From: Desulfolithobacter dissulfuricans
GTDB taxonomy: Bacteria > Desulfobacterota > Desulfobulbia > Desulfobulbales > Desulfobulbaceae
Direction: 5' to 3'
Length of the DNA stretch: 64,000 bases
NCBI RefSeq assembly: GCF_025998535.1
Contig: NZ_AP024233.1
Location: forward strand, 558,001 to 622,000
The notes below the pieces were generated by a model. That model did no database searches. It was not told the origin of the DNA and saw nothing but the letters and a program-made list of their open reading frames with translations. Within the stretch, counting starts at the first letter, position 1, and the number at the start of each line of letters is the position of its first letter. Positions 1 to 9,214 of this stretch are shown in pieces. Made by a program: the position numbers and the translations under genes.

Positions 1-1
1 G

Positions 2-331
2 AGCTTTTTTGTCGGCCAGCTGGCCCTGGTGGGGCTTTCCTACCTGGTCGACTTCCTGGCCACCGCCCTGGGGGTACGGATGTACGGGGGCTCGAAGGCC
101 GCGGCCTGGGGCGCGGTTCTTGGCTCGCTCCTGGTCTTTGTCATCGGTCCGCTCGGTATCCTGGTTGGTCCTCTGGTGGGCGCCATTGGTGGTGAACTGC
201 TCATGGGGGAGGAGATCCGCCAGGCCCTGCACGCCGGGCTGGGCTCCTTTCTCGGTTTTGTCGGTGGCACGCTGGCCAAGCTGGTGATCTGCGCCATCAT
301 GGTGGCCTGGTTTGTGGTTAGTATCACCTGA
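2..331 (+). CDS. DUF456 family membrane protein, 3' part
   Basis: The reading frame is open from the first bases of the window and ends in TGA, so only the C-terminal ~109 residues are visible and the true start lies upstream. The sequence is hydrophobic and glycine-rich, with helices around FFVGQLALVGLSYLVDFLA, WGAVLGSLLVFVIGPLGILVG and LAKLVICAIMVAWFVVS. The Gly-rich pattern GPLGILVGPLVGAIGGELLMG followed by a short amphipathic stretch matches the DUF456 family of small inner-membrane proteins of unknown function. A GTG at 29 is in frame but is internal to the conserved region, so it is not the start. Family assignment is from recalled pattern only. Confidence 0.7.
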   Translation, partial: SFFVGQLALVGLSYLVDFLATALGVRMYGGSKAAAWGAVLGSLLVFVIGPLGILVGPLVGAIGGELLMGEEIRQALHAGLGSFLGFVGGTLAKLVICAIMVAWFVVSIT

Positions 332-467
332 GGCTCGTGCTGAAAAACCAGTGTCCCCTGCCGCCGGCGTCTGCTCTGTGCTGCCTGCGAAAAATTCCCT
401 CTCCATCCACCACGGGTTCGTCACCCTGTAGAGCCCCGGGCCGGTGGGGTCGTATTGCTAATGGCAG

Positions 468-496
468 TTGACAAAGGGGTGTATCTCGCTTACTTC
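468..496 (+). promoter_or_regulatory. candidate sigma-70 promoter
   Basis: A perfect TTGACA at 468-473 is followed after 17 bases by TACTTC at 491-496. It lies 57 bases before the hydrolase start at 553. The -35 box is perfect but the -10 box is poor, so this is only a candidate. Confidence 0.35.
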
Positions 497-552
497 TTGT
501 TGCCATCATCTGTCTGCAACAACAGAATAACACCATAGTACTTTTTGGAAAA

Positions 553-1146
553 ATGACTGATATTACAACGAAAGAGATGACTGTTTCCGGGTGTGAGCTC
601 CATGCTCTCGAAGCTGGCAGCGGCCATGATGTCCTGCTCCTGCACGGGATGAAGTTTCAGGCCGCCACCTGGAAAGAACTGGGAACCCTGGAAAAACTGG
701 CCAAAATCGGATACCACGCCGTGGCTCTTGATATGCCGGGTTTCGGCGGTTCTCCGGCCTGCGATCAGGATCAGGATACGGTCCTGGCCGATTTTGTCAG
801 GGATGTCGGTCTGAACAGGCCGGTCCTGGTGGGGCCCTCCATGGGGGGACGGATCGCTCTGGAGTTTGCCATCAACCATCCGGACATGGTGAGCCGCCTG
901 GTACTGGTTGGCCCGGTGGGGGTCGAGGAGAACCAGGAGCACCTCGCCCGGATCAGGGTTCCGACCCTGGTTATCCGCGGCTCCGAGGACCAGATTTCGC
1001 CGGCCTCCAGTGCACAGATGCTGGTTTCGTCTGTTCCTGACTGTCAGCTGGTGGTTTTTGAGGGCGCACCGCATCCCTGCTACCTGGACCAGCCCGAATT
1101 GTGGCACTCCACCCTGCTTGATTTCCTCGGCAATCCGGCTGCCTAA
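553..1146 (+). CDS. alpha/beta hydrolase (ABHD14-like)
   Basis: A 197-residue protein with a compact alpha/beta-hydrolase fold and no signal peptide, so probably cytosolic. The oxyanion-side motif LLLHG is at residues 28-32. The nucleophile elbow GPSMGG puts the catalytic Ser at about 96, followed by Asp 146 in RGSEDQISP and His 174 in GAPHPCYLD, a complete triad. The N-terminal block LLLHGMKFQAATWKELGTLE resembles the ABHD14/CIB subfamily, but the substrate cannot be told from sequence. It ends 21 bases before the topoisomerase gene and could be cotranscribed with it. Confidence 0.8.
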   Translation: MTDITTKEMTVSGCELHALEAGSGHDVLLLHGMKFQAATWKELGTLEKLAKIGYHAVALDMPGFGGSPACDQDQDTVLADFVRDVGLNRPVLVGPSMGGRIALEFAINHPDMVSRLVLVGPVGVEENQEHLARIRVPTLVIRGSEDQISPASSAQMLVSSVPDCQLVVFEGAPHPCYLDQPELWHSTLLDFLGNPAA

Positions 1147-1167
1147 TCCTGACCTCCACGCAAATTC

Positions 1168-3620
1168 ATGGGAAAAACACTTATAATTGCCGAGAAACCA
1201 AGCGTTGCCGGCGATATTGTCAAGGCGCTGCCCGGCCGGTTCAAGAAAACCAAGACCCACTGGGAAAGTGAAAACTATATTGTCTCCTATGCCATTGGCC
1301 ACCTGGTATCCATAGCCTATCCCGAAGAGGTTGATCCCAAGTACCAGAAATGGAGTCTGGAGAACCTGCCCATCCTTCCGGAGGAGTTCCCCTCACCGTG
1401 TTGCCTGGTACCAAGTCCCAGTACAACGCCCTGGCCAAGCTGATCCGGCGCCGGGATGTGGAGGTGATCGTCAATGGCTGTGATGCCGGGCGCGAGGGTG
1501 AGCTGATCTTCAAGTACATCATGAAGAAGGCGGCCACCAAATCCACGGCCGGTAAAAAGATCCGCCGGCTCTGGCTCCAGTCCATGACGCAAAGCGCCAT
1601 CCGCGAGGGACTGGCCCGCCTTCGGGACAACGAGGAGATGCTGCCGCTGGAGGATACGGCCCTGTGCCGCTCCGAGGCCGACTGGCTGATCGGTATTAAT
1701 GCCACCCGGGCGCTCACCTGTTACAATTCCCGCCATGGCGGCTTTCGTAAGACCCCCTGCGGTCGGGTGCAGACGCCGACCCTGTCCATGCTGGTCAAGC
1801 GCGAGGCTGAGCGGCGCAGTTTCAGGCCCACCCCCTATTGGGAGCTGCACGGCTGTTTTGCCGCCGATACGGTAACATATAACGGGGTGTGGATCGATCC
1901 GGAATTCCGTAAGGATCCGGGCAATCCCCACGCCAGGCAGAACCGGATCTGGGACCGGGAAAAGGCCGCGGCCATCCGGGAAAAATGTGAAGGCAAAGAG
2001 GCCCGGGTCACCGAGACCTCCAAGAAATCAACCCAGCGCTCGCCCGGGCTCTATGACCTGACGTCGCTGCAGAGGGAGGCCAACTCCAGGTTCGGTTTTT
2101 CGGCCAAGAATACCCTGGCCATTGCCCAGGCTCTCTATGAACGCCATAAGCTGATCACCTATCCCCGGACCGACAGCCGCCACCTGCCCGAGGATTACCT
2201 GCCCACGGTGCGCAAGGTGGTGACCTGCCAGAAGGGCTGGCAGTTCGGCCGCTTCGCCGAGGAGGCGCTGGCGAAGAAATATCTGAAAAAGGACAAGCGG
2301 ATTTTCAATAACAAGAAGGTCAGTGACCATTTTGCCATCATTCCCACCGAGGTCCTGCCGGGGTCCCTGTCCGAACCGGAACAGAAGATCTACCAGATGA
2401 TCGTCCAGCGGTTCCTGGCCGTGTTTTTCCCGCCGGCGGTGTTCCGCAACACCAGGCGGTTGTCCGTGGTCGAGGGCGAGACCTTTCTCACCGAGGGCAA
2501 GATCCTGGTGGAGCCTGGCTGGAAAGCCATCTACGGCAACCTGGAAAGCGGCAGTGACCTGCAGCCCCTGCCACCGGACAAGGTGGTTGTCTGCAGGGAG
2601 ATCGAGCAGGAGGAGCACGAGACCAAGCCACCGCCAAGGTTTTCCGAGGCCACGTTGCTGTCGGCCATGGAAAATTCGGGCAAGCTGGTGGACGACGAGG
2701 AACTGGCCGAGGCCATGAAGGAACGCGGGCTGGGTACCCCGGCCACCAGGGCCTCGATCATCGAGAAGCTGCTCAATGAGAAATACATTGTCCGCGAGGG
2801 GAGGGAGTTGGTGCCCACCGGCAAGGCCTTTGAACTGCTCTCTCTCCTGGAGGTCCGCGATATCGATGTTCTTGCCTCGCCCGAGCTGACCGGCGAGTGG
2901 GAGTACAAGCTCAACCAGATTCTCAAGGGCGAGATGACCCGGCCCCAGTTCATGGCCGAGATTCGTGACATGACCCGGACCATTGTCGAAAAGGTCAAGG
3001 CCGGTGGCGGGCCGGAACGGAAAGAGGCCTCCTTTTCGCCGGTGAACGGGGTCCGGTTTTACGAGACCGCCACGGCCTGGGAGTCGGAGGACAAGAAACT
3101 GGTGATCCGCAAGGTGCTGGGTGGCCGGGTCATGGACGAGGAGGAAGTGGTGGCGCTGATCAAGGGTGAAACCATAGGACCGTACGGTGATTTCCGCTCC
3201 AAGAAGGGCAAGACCTTTTCCGCCTCCATTCATCTCAACAACTCCAAGGTGGAGTTTCTCTTTGCCGATTCCACCAGTGAGCTGGATATGGAGGGGATCA
3301 AGAAAGGGGAGGTGCTCGGGCTCTCGCCCATTGACCAGACACCGGTCTACGAGACGCCGTCGGCCTTCATGTCGGAATCGGCCCTGGAGGGCGATCGGGA
3401 CAAGGGACTGCGGATCTCCAAGATCATCCTGGGCCGGCGGATCGATCCCGATCATATCCGCCAGCTGCTGGACAAGGGCAAGACAGAGTTGATCACCGGT
3501 TTTATGTCCAAGAAAAGGCGGCCCTTTGACGCCTACCTGACCCTGGATTCCAAGGGGAAACTCGGGTTCGAGTTTCCGCCGCGCAAGTCTGCGGTCAGGA
3601 AAGGGAAAAAGGCCGAGTGA
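1168..3620 (+). CDS. topB: type IA DNA topoisomerase (topoisomerase III-like), frameshifted
   Basis: Relaxes or decatenates DNA through a 5'-phosphotyrosine intermediate. The first frame starts MGKTLIIAEKPSVAGDIVKAL, the Toprim start typical of topoisomerase III. It runs to about 1390, then continues in another frame as LTVLPGTKSQYNALAKL. Toprim acidic residues lie in NGCDAGREGELIFKYI and the catalytic Tyr in LITYPRTDSR. The C-terminus holds two topoisomerase-III-type C-terminal repeats (starting near PVNGVRFYETATAWES and PIDQTPVYETPSAFMS). Restoring one C to the run at 1389-1392 (…TTCCCCTC…) rejoins Phe-Pro-Leu-Thr, so the break looks like a lost base and the real protein is about 817 residues. 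Topoisomerase I itself is a less likely reading because of the Cys-free C-terminal repeats. Confidence 0.85.
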
Positions 3621-3760
3621 GCCCAGGGGGGCGGTCCGTGGCCCTGCCCTGGGGCTGATAAAAATAGTTTGTACCGGGAGGAATGAACCGACCCATGAGG
3701 GGCGTCACTCCCCATCGCAAGCGAGATTCCGGTTGAACCGGACAGGAAAGAATCCTCATT

Positions 3761-4165
3761 ATGCAGAAATTAAAGAAAGAGTACAGAGGACTGAGCGGTC
3801 GGGAACTGGCCGCGATCTCATGCCGGGTCGCCTCGGATACCAAGGCGGAGGATCTGGTGGTGCTGGACCTGCGCGGTCTGGCCACCTTCACCGATTATTT
3901 CGTGATCATGAGCGGTCGCTCGACCCGGCATGTTCAGGGCCTTGCCGAGGCCATCGAGGGGGAACTGAGTGCCAAGCGGATCACCACCAAGAACTGCGAG
4001 GGGCTGAGCGAAGGTCTCTGGGTCCTGCTTGATTTTGACGACCTGGTGATCCATATATTCTATCATGATACCCGTGAGTTCTATGACCTGGAAGGCCTCT
4101 GGCACGATGCGCCCAGGATCGATCCCGAAGCCCTGGTGGCCGAGACCACGGAGGACGAGGCCTGA
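3761..4165 (+). CDS. rsfS: ribosomal silencing factor RsfS
   Basis: A 134-residue protein with the RsfS/Iojap (DUF143) core: KAEDLVVLDLRGLATFTDYFVIMSGRSTRHVQGLAEAI, then GLWVLLDFDDLVIHIFYHDTREFYDLEGLW. RsfS binds ribosomal protein uL14 and blocks subunit joining in starved cells. The stop is followed after two bases by the gpmI ATG, so the two genes are almost certainly translated from one message. The acidic tail (ETTEDEA) is a common, non-essential extension. Family match is very strong. Confidence 0.95.
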   Translation: MQKLKKEYRGLSGRELAAISCRVASDTKAEDLVVLDLRGLATFTDYFVIMSGRSTRHVQGLAEAIEGELSAKRITTKNCEGLSEGLWVLLDFDDLVIHIFYHDTREFYDLEGLWHDAPRIDPEALVAETTEDEA

Positions 4166-4167
4166 CT

Positions 4168-5726
4168 ATGACCCATGCACCCCTGATACTGGCAATTCTT
4201 GATGGCTGGGGCATTGGTGAGCCGGTGCCCACCAATGCGGTCTATGTGGCCGATACTCCGAACATGGATCAATGGACCCGGGAATTTCCCTCGACCACGC
4301 TCGTGGCCCATAACGGCATGGTGGGTCTGCCCGAGGGCCAGATGGGTAATTCCGAGGTCGGCCATCTCAATATCGGGGCCGGCCGGATTGTCTACCAGGA
4401 CTACACCCGGATCAACCTGGCCATTGAAAAGGGCGAGTTCTTTGACAATCCGGCCCTGGGCAAAGTCATGGACCGGGTGAAGGAGCGGGGCACGGCCCTG
4501 CATCTCTTCGGCCTGCTCTCCGATGGCGGGGTCCACTCCCATATCCGCCATCTCTTTGCCCTGCTGGAAATGGCGAGGCGCCGGGGGCTTGAGCGGGTCT
4601 ACATCCACGCCTTCATGGACGGCAGGGATACCCCGCCCTCTTCGGGTATCGATTATATGCGCCAGCTGGCCCGGGAACTGGACCGGCTTGGCTGTGGTCA
4701 GGTGGCGACCATCAGTGGCCGCTACTATGCCATGGACCGGGATACCCGCTGGGACCGGGTGGAGAAGGCCTGGCAGGCCATGGTGGAAGGCAAGGGTATC
4801 CAGGCCACCGATCCGGTGCAGGCCATCCGCGATGCCTATGGACGGGGGGAGACCGATGAGTTCATCCTGCCCACTGTACTGGTCGATACCCGGGGCACAC
4901 CCGTGGGCACTGTGGGGGACGGCGACGGTATCATCTTTTACAACTTCCGGGCTGACCGGGCCCGCGAGCTGTGCCGGGCCTTTATCTGGCCCGATTTCGA
5001 CGGCTTCCCGGTGGATCACCGACCCCGGGTGGAGCTGGTTACCATGACCGAGTATGACGGCGAGTTCGATCTGCCGGTGGCCTTTCCGCCCCTCACCCTG
5101 ACCCATATCCTGGGCGAAGAGGTGAGTCTCCACAACATGCGTCAGCTCCGGATCGCTGAAACCGAGAAGTACGCCCACGTGACCTATTTCTTTAACGGCG
5201 GCCGGGAGGAGCCCTTTGCCGGCGAGGACCGGATTCTGGTGGATTCACCCCGGGAGGTGGCCACCTATGACCTGAAACCCGAGATGAGTGCGGCCGAGGT
5301 GACCGATCGGCTGCTGGCTGCCCTGGACGAGAGTGAGGCGGCCGGAAAGCCCTATGATCTTGTGGTCCTCAACTTTGCCAATGGCGATATGGTCGGCCAT
5401 ACCGGGGTCCTCCCGGCGGCCGTCAAGGCCTGCGAAACCGTGGACCGGTGCCTGGGGCGCATCCGGGAGTGGATGAAGGCTCGGGCGGGGTCATGCTGGT
5501 CACCGCCGATCATGGCAATGCCGAGGTCATGGTGGACCCGGAAACCGGTGAACCCTACACCGCCCATACTCTCAATCCGGTGCCGCTTGTTCTGGTCAGT
5601 GACGCCCACCGGGGACGGCGTCTTGTCGATGGCGGCGCACTCAAGGACATCGCCCCCACCATCCTGGCGCTCCTTGATCTGCCCCGGCCGGACGAGATGG
5701 AAGGGGAGAGTCTCCTTCGTGACTGA
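4168..5726 (+). CDS. gpmI: 2,3-bisphosphoglycerate-independent phosphoglycerate mutase, frameshifted
   Basis: Interconverts 3- and 2-phosphoglycerate using two Mn ions and a phosphoserine intermediate. Asp 12 (LDGWG) and Ser 62 in [17 protein letters not shown] are the first metal ligand and the phosphorylated serine. [14 protein letters not shown] and [11 protein letters not shown] are further family blocks. The frame breaks near 5476-5480: a lost G in AAGGGC would restore [19 protein letters not shown], which carries the last metal ligands (TADHGNAE), and the protein then ends at 5726 in [14 protein letters not shown]. The corrected length of about 519 residues is normal for the family. It follows rsfS by two bases. 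Confidence 0.9.
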
Positions 5727-5834
5727 TCGACCCGGGATAACCAGCAGTTTCGTGCCCCTTGTGGCCAAGGTTACTGATGCGGCAATATTGTCATCCCATA
5801 ACAAAAATTTCTATAACCGAGCTGAATAAAAAAT

Positions 5835-7226
5835 ATGCGCTACATAAGTACCCGCGGCGGAATCGAGCCCATATCGTTCAAACAGGCAGTGATGATGGGC
5901 CTTGCCCGGGACGGCGGTCTGCTGCTTCCGGAAAGGCTTCCCTCCATTGACCGGACCAAGCTGGAATCGTGGCGTAATCTGCCTTACCAGTATCTGGCCC
6001 GGGAGGTCCTGGAACTCTTCATCGACGATATCGACCGGCTGGACCTGGAAGTGCTGGTGGAAAATTCCTACGCCTCCTTCCGGCATCCCCAGGTGACTCC
6101 CATACGAAAAGTCGGGGACCTTTTTATCCTGGAACTCTTCCACGGCCCCACCCTGGCCTTCAAGGACGTGGCTCTGCAGCTGCTCGGCAACCTCTTTGAG
6201 TATCAGCTCAAGGAGTCGGGCAGTTTCATGAACATCATCGGCGCCACCTCCGGTGATACCGGCAGCGCCGCCATCTACGGCGTCCGGGGCAAAAAGGGGA
6301 TCAATATCTTTATCCTTCATCCCCATGGCCGCACCAGCCGGATTCAGGCCCTGCAGATGACCACGGTGCTGGACGAGAATGTGTTCAATATCGCCATCCG
6401 CGGCACCTTTGACGATGGCCAGGCCATTGTCAAGGAGCTCTTCGGCGACCTGGAATTCAAGGATCAGTACCACCTCGGGGCCATCAACTCCATCAACTGG
6501 GCCCGGGTGCTGGCCCAGGTGGTCTACTACGTGTATGCCTACATCAAGTTGTGGCGAAACGGCATGGACAGTGTGGATTTCTCGGTGCCCACCGGCAATT
6601 TCGGTGATATCTTTGCCGGGTACGTGGCCAAACACCTCCTGCCCGAAGGATGCATCAACCGTTTGATCCTGGCCACCAATGAAAACGATATCCTCAGCCG
6701 GTTCGTCAACCAGGGTGACTACTCCAAGAGCACGGTCCGGCCGACTTTCAGTCCGTCCATGGATATCCAGATAGCCTCCAATTTCGAGCGCTATCTCTAC
6801 TACCTGCGTGGTGAGGATCCTGAGCAGGTGCGCCGAGACATGGAAACCTTTGCCCGGGATGGCCGGCTGGATTTTTCAGGTCTGCGCGACCAGGTGGCCC
6901 GGGATTTCGTTTCCCGCCGTGTCAGCGAAGAGGAGACTATTGAAACCATTGCCGACGTGCACCGGGAGCATGGCTATCTCCTGGATCCGCACACGGCGGT
7001 TGGGGTCCGGGCGGCCCGGGAACTTGGCGGAGAACGGCCGGTGGTCTGCCTGGCCACGGCCCATCCGGCCAAGTTTGGCGATGCGGTGAAAAAGGCCATC
7101 GGCACCGAGCCGGAGCTGCCGCCGCCCCTGGCCGACCTGGAGAGCCGGGAGAGCCGCTGCGAGATTCTGGACGCCGACACCGAAAAGGTCCGAAACTTTA
7201 TCAGGGAGCATGCCCTCAGGGGGTAA
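5835..7226 (+). CDS. thrC: threonine synthase
   Basis: PLP enzyme converting O-phosphohomoserine to threonine. The 463-residue length and N-terminus (MRYISTRGG) match the bacterial threonine synthase type that starts with a YxSTRG motif. The PLP lysine is Lys 110 in HGPTLAFKDVALQLLG, and the phosphate-binding loop is GATSGDTGSAAIYG. VPTGNFGDIFAGY and the C-terminal ATAHPAKFGDAVKKA are conserved blocks. The start ATG has only a weak upstream purine stretch. A 108-base spacer separates it from gpmI; PNP begins 15 bases after its stop. Confidence 0.96.
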   Translation: MRYISTRGGIEPISFKQAVMMGLARDGGLLLPERLPSIDRTKLESWRNLPYQYLAREVLELFIDDIDRLDLEVLVENSYASFRHPQVTPIRKVGDLFILELFHGPTLAFKDVALQLLGNLFEYQLKESGSFMNIIGATSGDTGSAAIYGVRGKKGINIFILHPHGRTSRIQALQMTTVLDENVFNIAIRGTFDDGQAIVKELFGDLEFKDQYHLGAINSINWARVLAQVVYYVYAYIKLWRNGMDSVDFSVPTGNFGDIFAGYVAKHLLPEGCINRLILATNENDILSRFVNQGDYSKSTVRPTFSPSMDIQIASNFERYLYYLRGEDPEQVRRDMETFARDGRLDFSGLRDQVARDFVSRRVSEEETIETIADVHREHGYLLDPHTAVGVRAARELGGERPVVCLATAHPAKFGDAVKKAIGTEPELPPPLADLESRESRCEILDADTEKVRNFIREHALRG

Positions 7227-7241
7227 CCAGGGGCGGGAAAG

Positions 7242-8096
7242 GTGGCCATGACCATTTTTGCCATGCAGGAGTACACCGAGCAGGTTGAGGAAACAGTGGC
7301 CTGGCTCGGGGCCAGGCTGGATGAAAAACCCGAGTACCTGATCCAGCTCGGCACCGGCCTGGGCGAGCTGGCCCGGGCCATGGAGGTGGATGTCCGGATC
7401 GCCTACGAGGATATTCCCCATTTTCCCTTCTCCACGGTGGAGTCCCATCCCGGATACCTGGTCTGTGGCCGGCTGGCTGGTAAACCGGCCGCCATTCTTC
7501 AGGGCCGGGTCCATTATTACGAGGGATATCCGGCCCGGCGGGTCGCCTTTCCCATCCGGGTCCTGTCCCTGCTCGGAGTCCACACCGCGATCATCACCAA
7601 TGCCAGTGGCGGCCTCGATCCGGCCATGAAACCCGGCACCATCATGATCTTTGCCGATCATCTCAATTTCCTTGGCGACAACCCCCTGCGGGGGCCCAAC
7701 ATCGATGCCTGGGGGCCGCGTTTTCCCGACCTTTCCAGGCCCTATGATCCGGAGCTGCAGGCTCTGGCCCGGCGGGCCGCAGAGGAGCTCGGCATCGCCT
7801 GGATATGCAGCGGCACCTATGTCTGTATACCGGGGCCGAGCCTGGAAACCCCGGCCGAGACCCGCTATCTGCGCGGCTGCGGGGCCGATGCGGTGGGCAT
7901 GTCCTCCATTCCCGAGATCCTGGTCGCCATCCATGGCGGGCTGCGGGTGCTCGGCTTGTCCGTGGTGGCCAATGTCAATGATCCCGACAATATGGCCCCG
8001 ATCCTGCTCGACGATATCGTCCGCGCGGCCCGGGCGGCGGAGCCGGATCTGCAGCGGCTCATCGAAAAGATCCTCCACCTGGACCGTCCGGCCTGA
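7242..8096 (+). CDS. purine nucleoside phosphorylase (trimeric, PNP class)
   Basis: Phosphorolyses purine nucleosides to base and ribose-1-phosphate. The 284-residue sequence carries the trimeric PNP signature: GTGLGEL (phosphate loop), ESHPGYL, QGRVHYYEGY, ITNASGGLDPAMKPG, and GPSLETPAETRYLRGCGADAVGMSSIPE. The Asn of VANVND corresponds to the base-selecting Asn of inosine/guanosine-specific enzymes. The residue before it is Ala where mammalian PNP has Thr, and the GPS-L-E site has Leu where mammalian PNP has Phe, so specificity could differ, and 5'-methylthioadenosine-type substrates remain possible. It is followed by a two-piece permease and an MTA/SAH deaminase-like gene, which suggests a salvage cluster. 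Confidence 0.9.
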   Translation: MAMTIFAMQEYTEQVEETVAWLGARLDEKPEYLIQLGTGLGELARAMEVDVRIAYEDIPHFPFSTVESHPGYLVCGRLAGKPAAILQGRVHYYEGYPARRVAFPIRVLSLLGVHTAIITNASGGLDPAMKPGTIMIFADHLNFLGDNPLRGPNIDAWGPRFPDLSRPYDPELQALARRAAEELGIAWICSGTYVCIPGPSLETPAETRYLRGCGADAVGMSSIPEILVAIHGGLRVLGLSVVANVNDPDNMAPILLDDIVRAARAAEPDLQRLIEKILHLDRPA

Positions 8097-8129
8097 GACA
8101 GGCCGTGTGCTCCAGCCGTCCGACGAAAT

Positions 8130-8594
8130 ATGCAAGCTGACGAGAGAAGAGGGGTGGACAGGGACAATCAGAAACCAACCCTTGTCCGGTCACTGAAGAA
8201 AAGCGCTCTGACGTTTGGCTCCATGGCGCCCATGTTTCTGGGTATCATGGGGTTGGTCGGTCTGATCCAGGTCCTGGTCTCCCCCAGGGATCTGGCCGCC
8301 CTGTTTCGGGGCAATCCCCTGCTCGACACCCTCACCGGCACCGTGGCCGGGGCGGTTGCCTCGGGTAATCCGGTAGTCAGCTACCTGCTCGGCGGTGAAC
8401 TGCAGCAGCAGGGGGTTGCCCTCTATGCGGTGACCGCCTTTATCCTCTCCTGGGTGACCCTTGGTTTTGTTCATCTTCCGGTGGAAGCTGCCATGCTGGG
8501 CCGCCGGTTCACCGTGTACCGCAATGTCCTGGCCTTTGTCTTCACCATGCTCATCGCTGTTGCCACCACCCTGACCATGCGGTTTGTGTCATGA
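8130..8594 (+). CDS. half-permease A, DUF318/ArsP_1-like membrane protein
   Basis: A 154-residue membrane protein with about four hydrophobic segments (MAPMFLGIMGLVGLIQVLV, LLDTLTGTVAGAVASGNPVVSYLLGG, VALYAVTAFILSWVTLGFVHL, VLAFVFTMLIAVATTLTM). The GNPVVSYLLGGELQQQG element is typical of the predicted-permease DUF318 group, in which a full protein has two similar halves. Here the halves are separate genes: this stop overlaps the next start by four bases (ATGA). Transported substrate unknown. The Lys-rich start MQADERRGVDRDNQKP may be too long; no clear ribosome-binding site precedes 8130. Confidence 0.65.
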   Translation: MQADERRGVDRDNQKPTLVRSLKKSALTFGSMAPMFLGIMGLVGLIQVLVSPRDLAALFRGNPLLDTLTGTVAGAVASGNPVVSYLLGGELQQQGVALYAVTAFILSWVTLGFVHLPVEAAMLGRRFTVYRNVLAFVFTMLIAVATTLTMRFVS

Positions 8595-9118
8595 CCGGGG
8601 AAAAGGGCGGCAGAAGGACCCGGTTGCGGGGTATTCCTTTTTTTCTTCTGGTGGCGACCGCCTACACAATACTCTTTTTCCATGACCGGAATCAGGCCCT
8701 GCTGGCCCTGCACAGGGGCGGGACTATCCTGGTTCGGATCCTGCCGGTTCTTGTGGTGGTTATCCTGTTCACCGGGCTGGTCAACTACCTGCTCCGGCCC
8801 GGACAGATAGTCAAACATCTGGGAAAAGGCAGCGGACTGCGGGGCTGGCTTATCGCCCTCATGGCTGGAGTGATCAGCCATGGGCCCATGTATGTCTGGT
8901 ATCCCATGATCCAGGACCTGCGCAGTCAGGGAACCCGGGACGGACTGATAGTCGCCTTCCTGTATGCCAGGGCGATCAAGGTTCCTTTCCTGCCGTTGAT
9001 GATCGATTATTTCGGCCTTGGCTTTACCCTGGTGCTTTCCTGTTATATTCTGCTCGGGTCCTTTATCCAGGGCTGGATCATGGAGCTGTTGTCCGAGCCC
9101 GGGCGGCGGGCAGGTTGA
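8591..9118 (+). CDS. half-permease B, DUF318/ArsP_1-like membrane protein
   Basis: A 175-residue protein translationally coupled to the upstream half-permease (ATGA overlap). Hydrophobic segments include IPFFLLVATAYTILFF, ILVRILPVLVVVILFTGLVNYLL, GWLIALMAGVISHGPMYVWYPM and FGLGFTLVLSCYILLGSFIQGWIMELL. The block ISHGPMYVWYPMIQDLRSQGTRDGLIVAFLYARAIKVPFLPLMIDYFGL is the second-half signature of DUF318-type permeases. The two proteins probably assemble into one transporter. They lie between a purine nucleoside phosphorylase and an MTA/SAH deaminase-like gene, so a nucleoside-related role is possible but unproven. Confidence 0.7.
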   Translation: MTGEKGGRRTRLRGIPFFLLVATAYTILFFHDRNQALLALHRGGTILVRILPVLVVVILFTGLVNYLLRPGQIVKHLGKGSGLRGWLIALMAGVISHGPMYVWYPMIQDLRSQGTRDGLIVAFLYARAIKVPFLPLMIDYFGLGFTLVLSCYILLGSFIQGWIMELLSEPGRRAG

Positions 9119-9214
9119 AATACGTTCACGGAGATTTTTTTTGTTTTTCGGGTCCCCGGGGGAGGAAATCCTGCCGGTGTCCTGGAAAAAGACATCTGGG
9201 AGGGATGGAAAATC

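Noticed and set aside
1385-1395. Programmed -1 or +1 frameshifting in topB and the other broken genes
   Set aside because: No slippery heptamer or downstream structure is seen, several unrelated genes are affected and all repairs are one added base, so missed bases explain them better.
2028-3455. A 475-residue open frame opposite the topoisomerase gene
   Set aside because: Antisense shadow of a recognisable topoisomerase; composition is Gly/Leu/His-rich nonsense.
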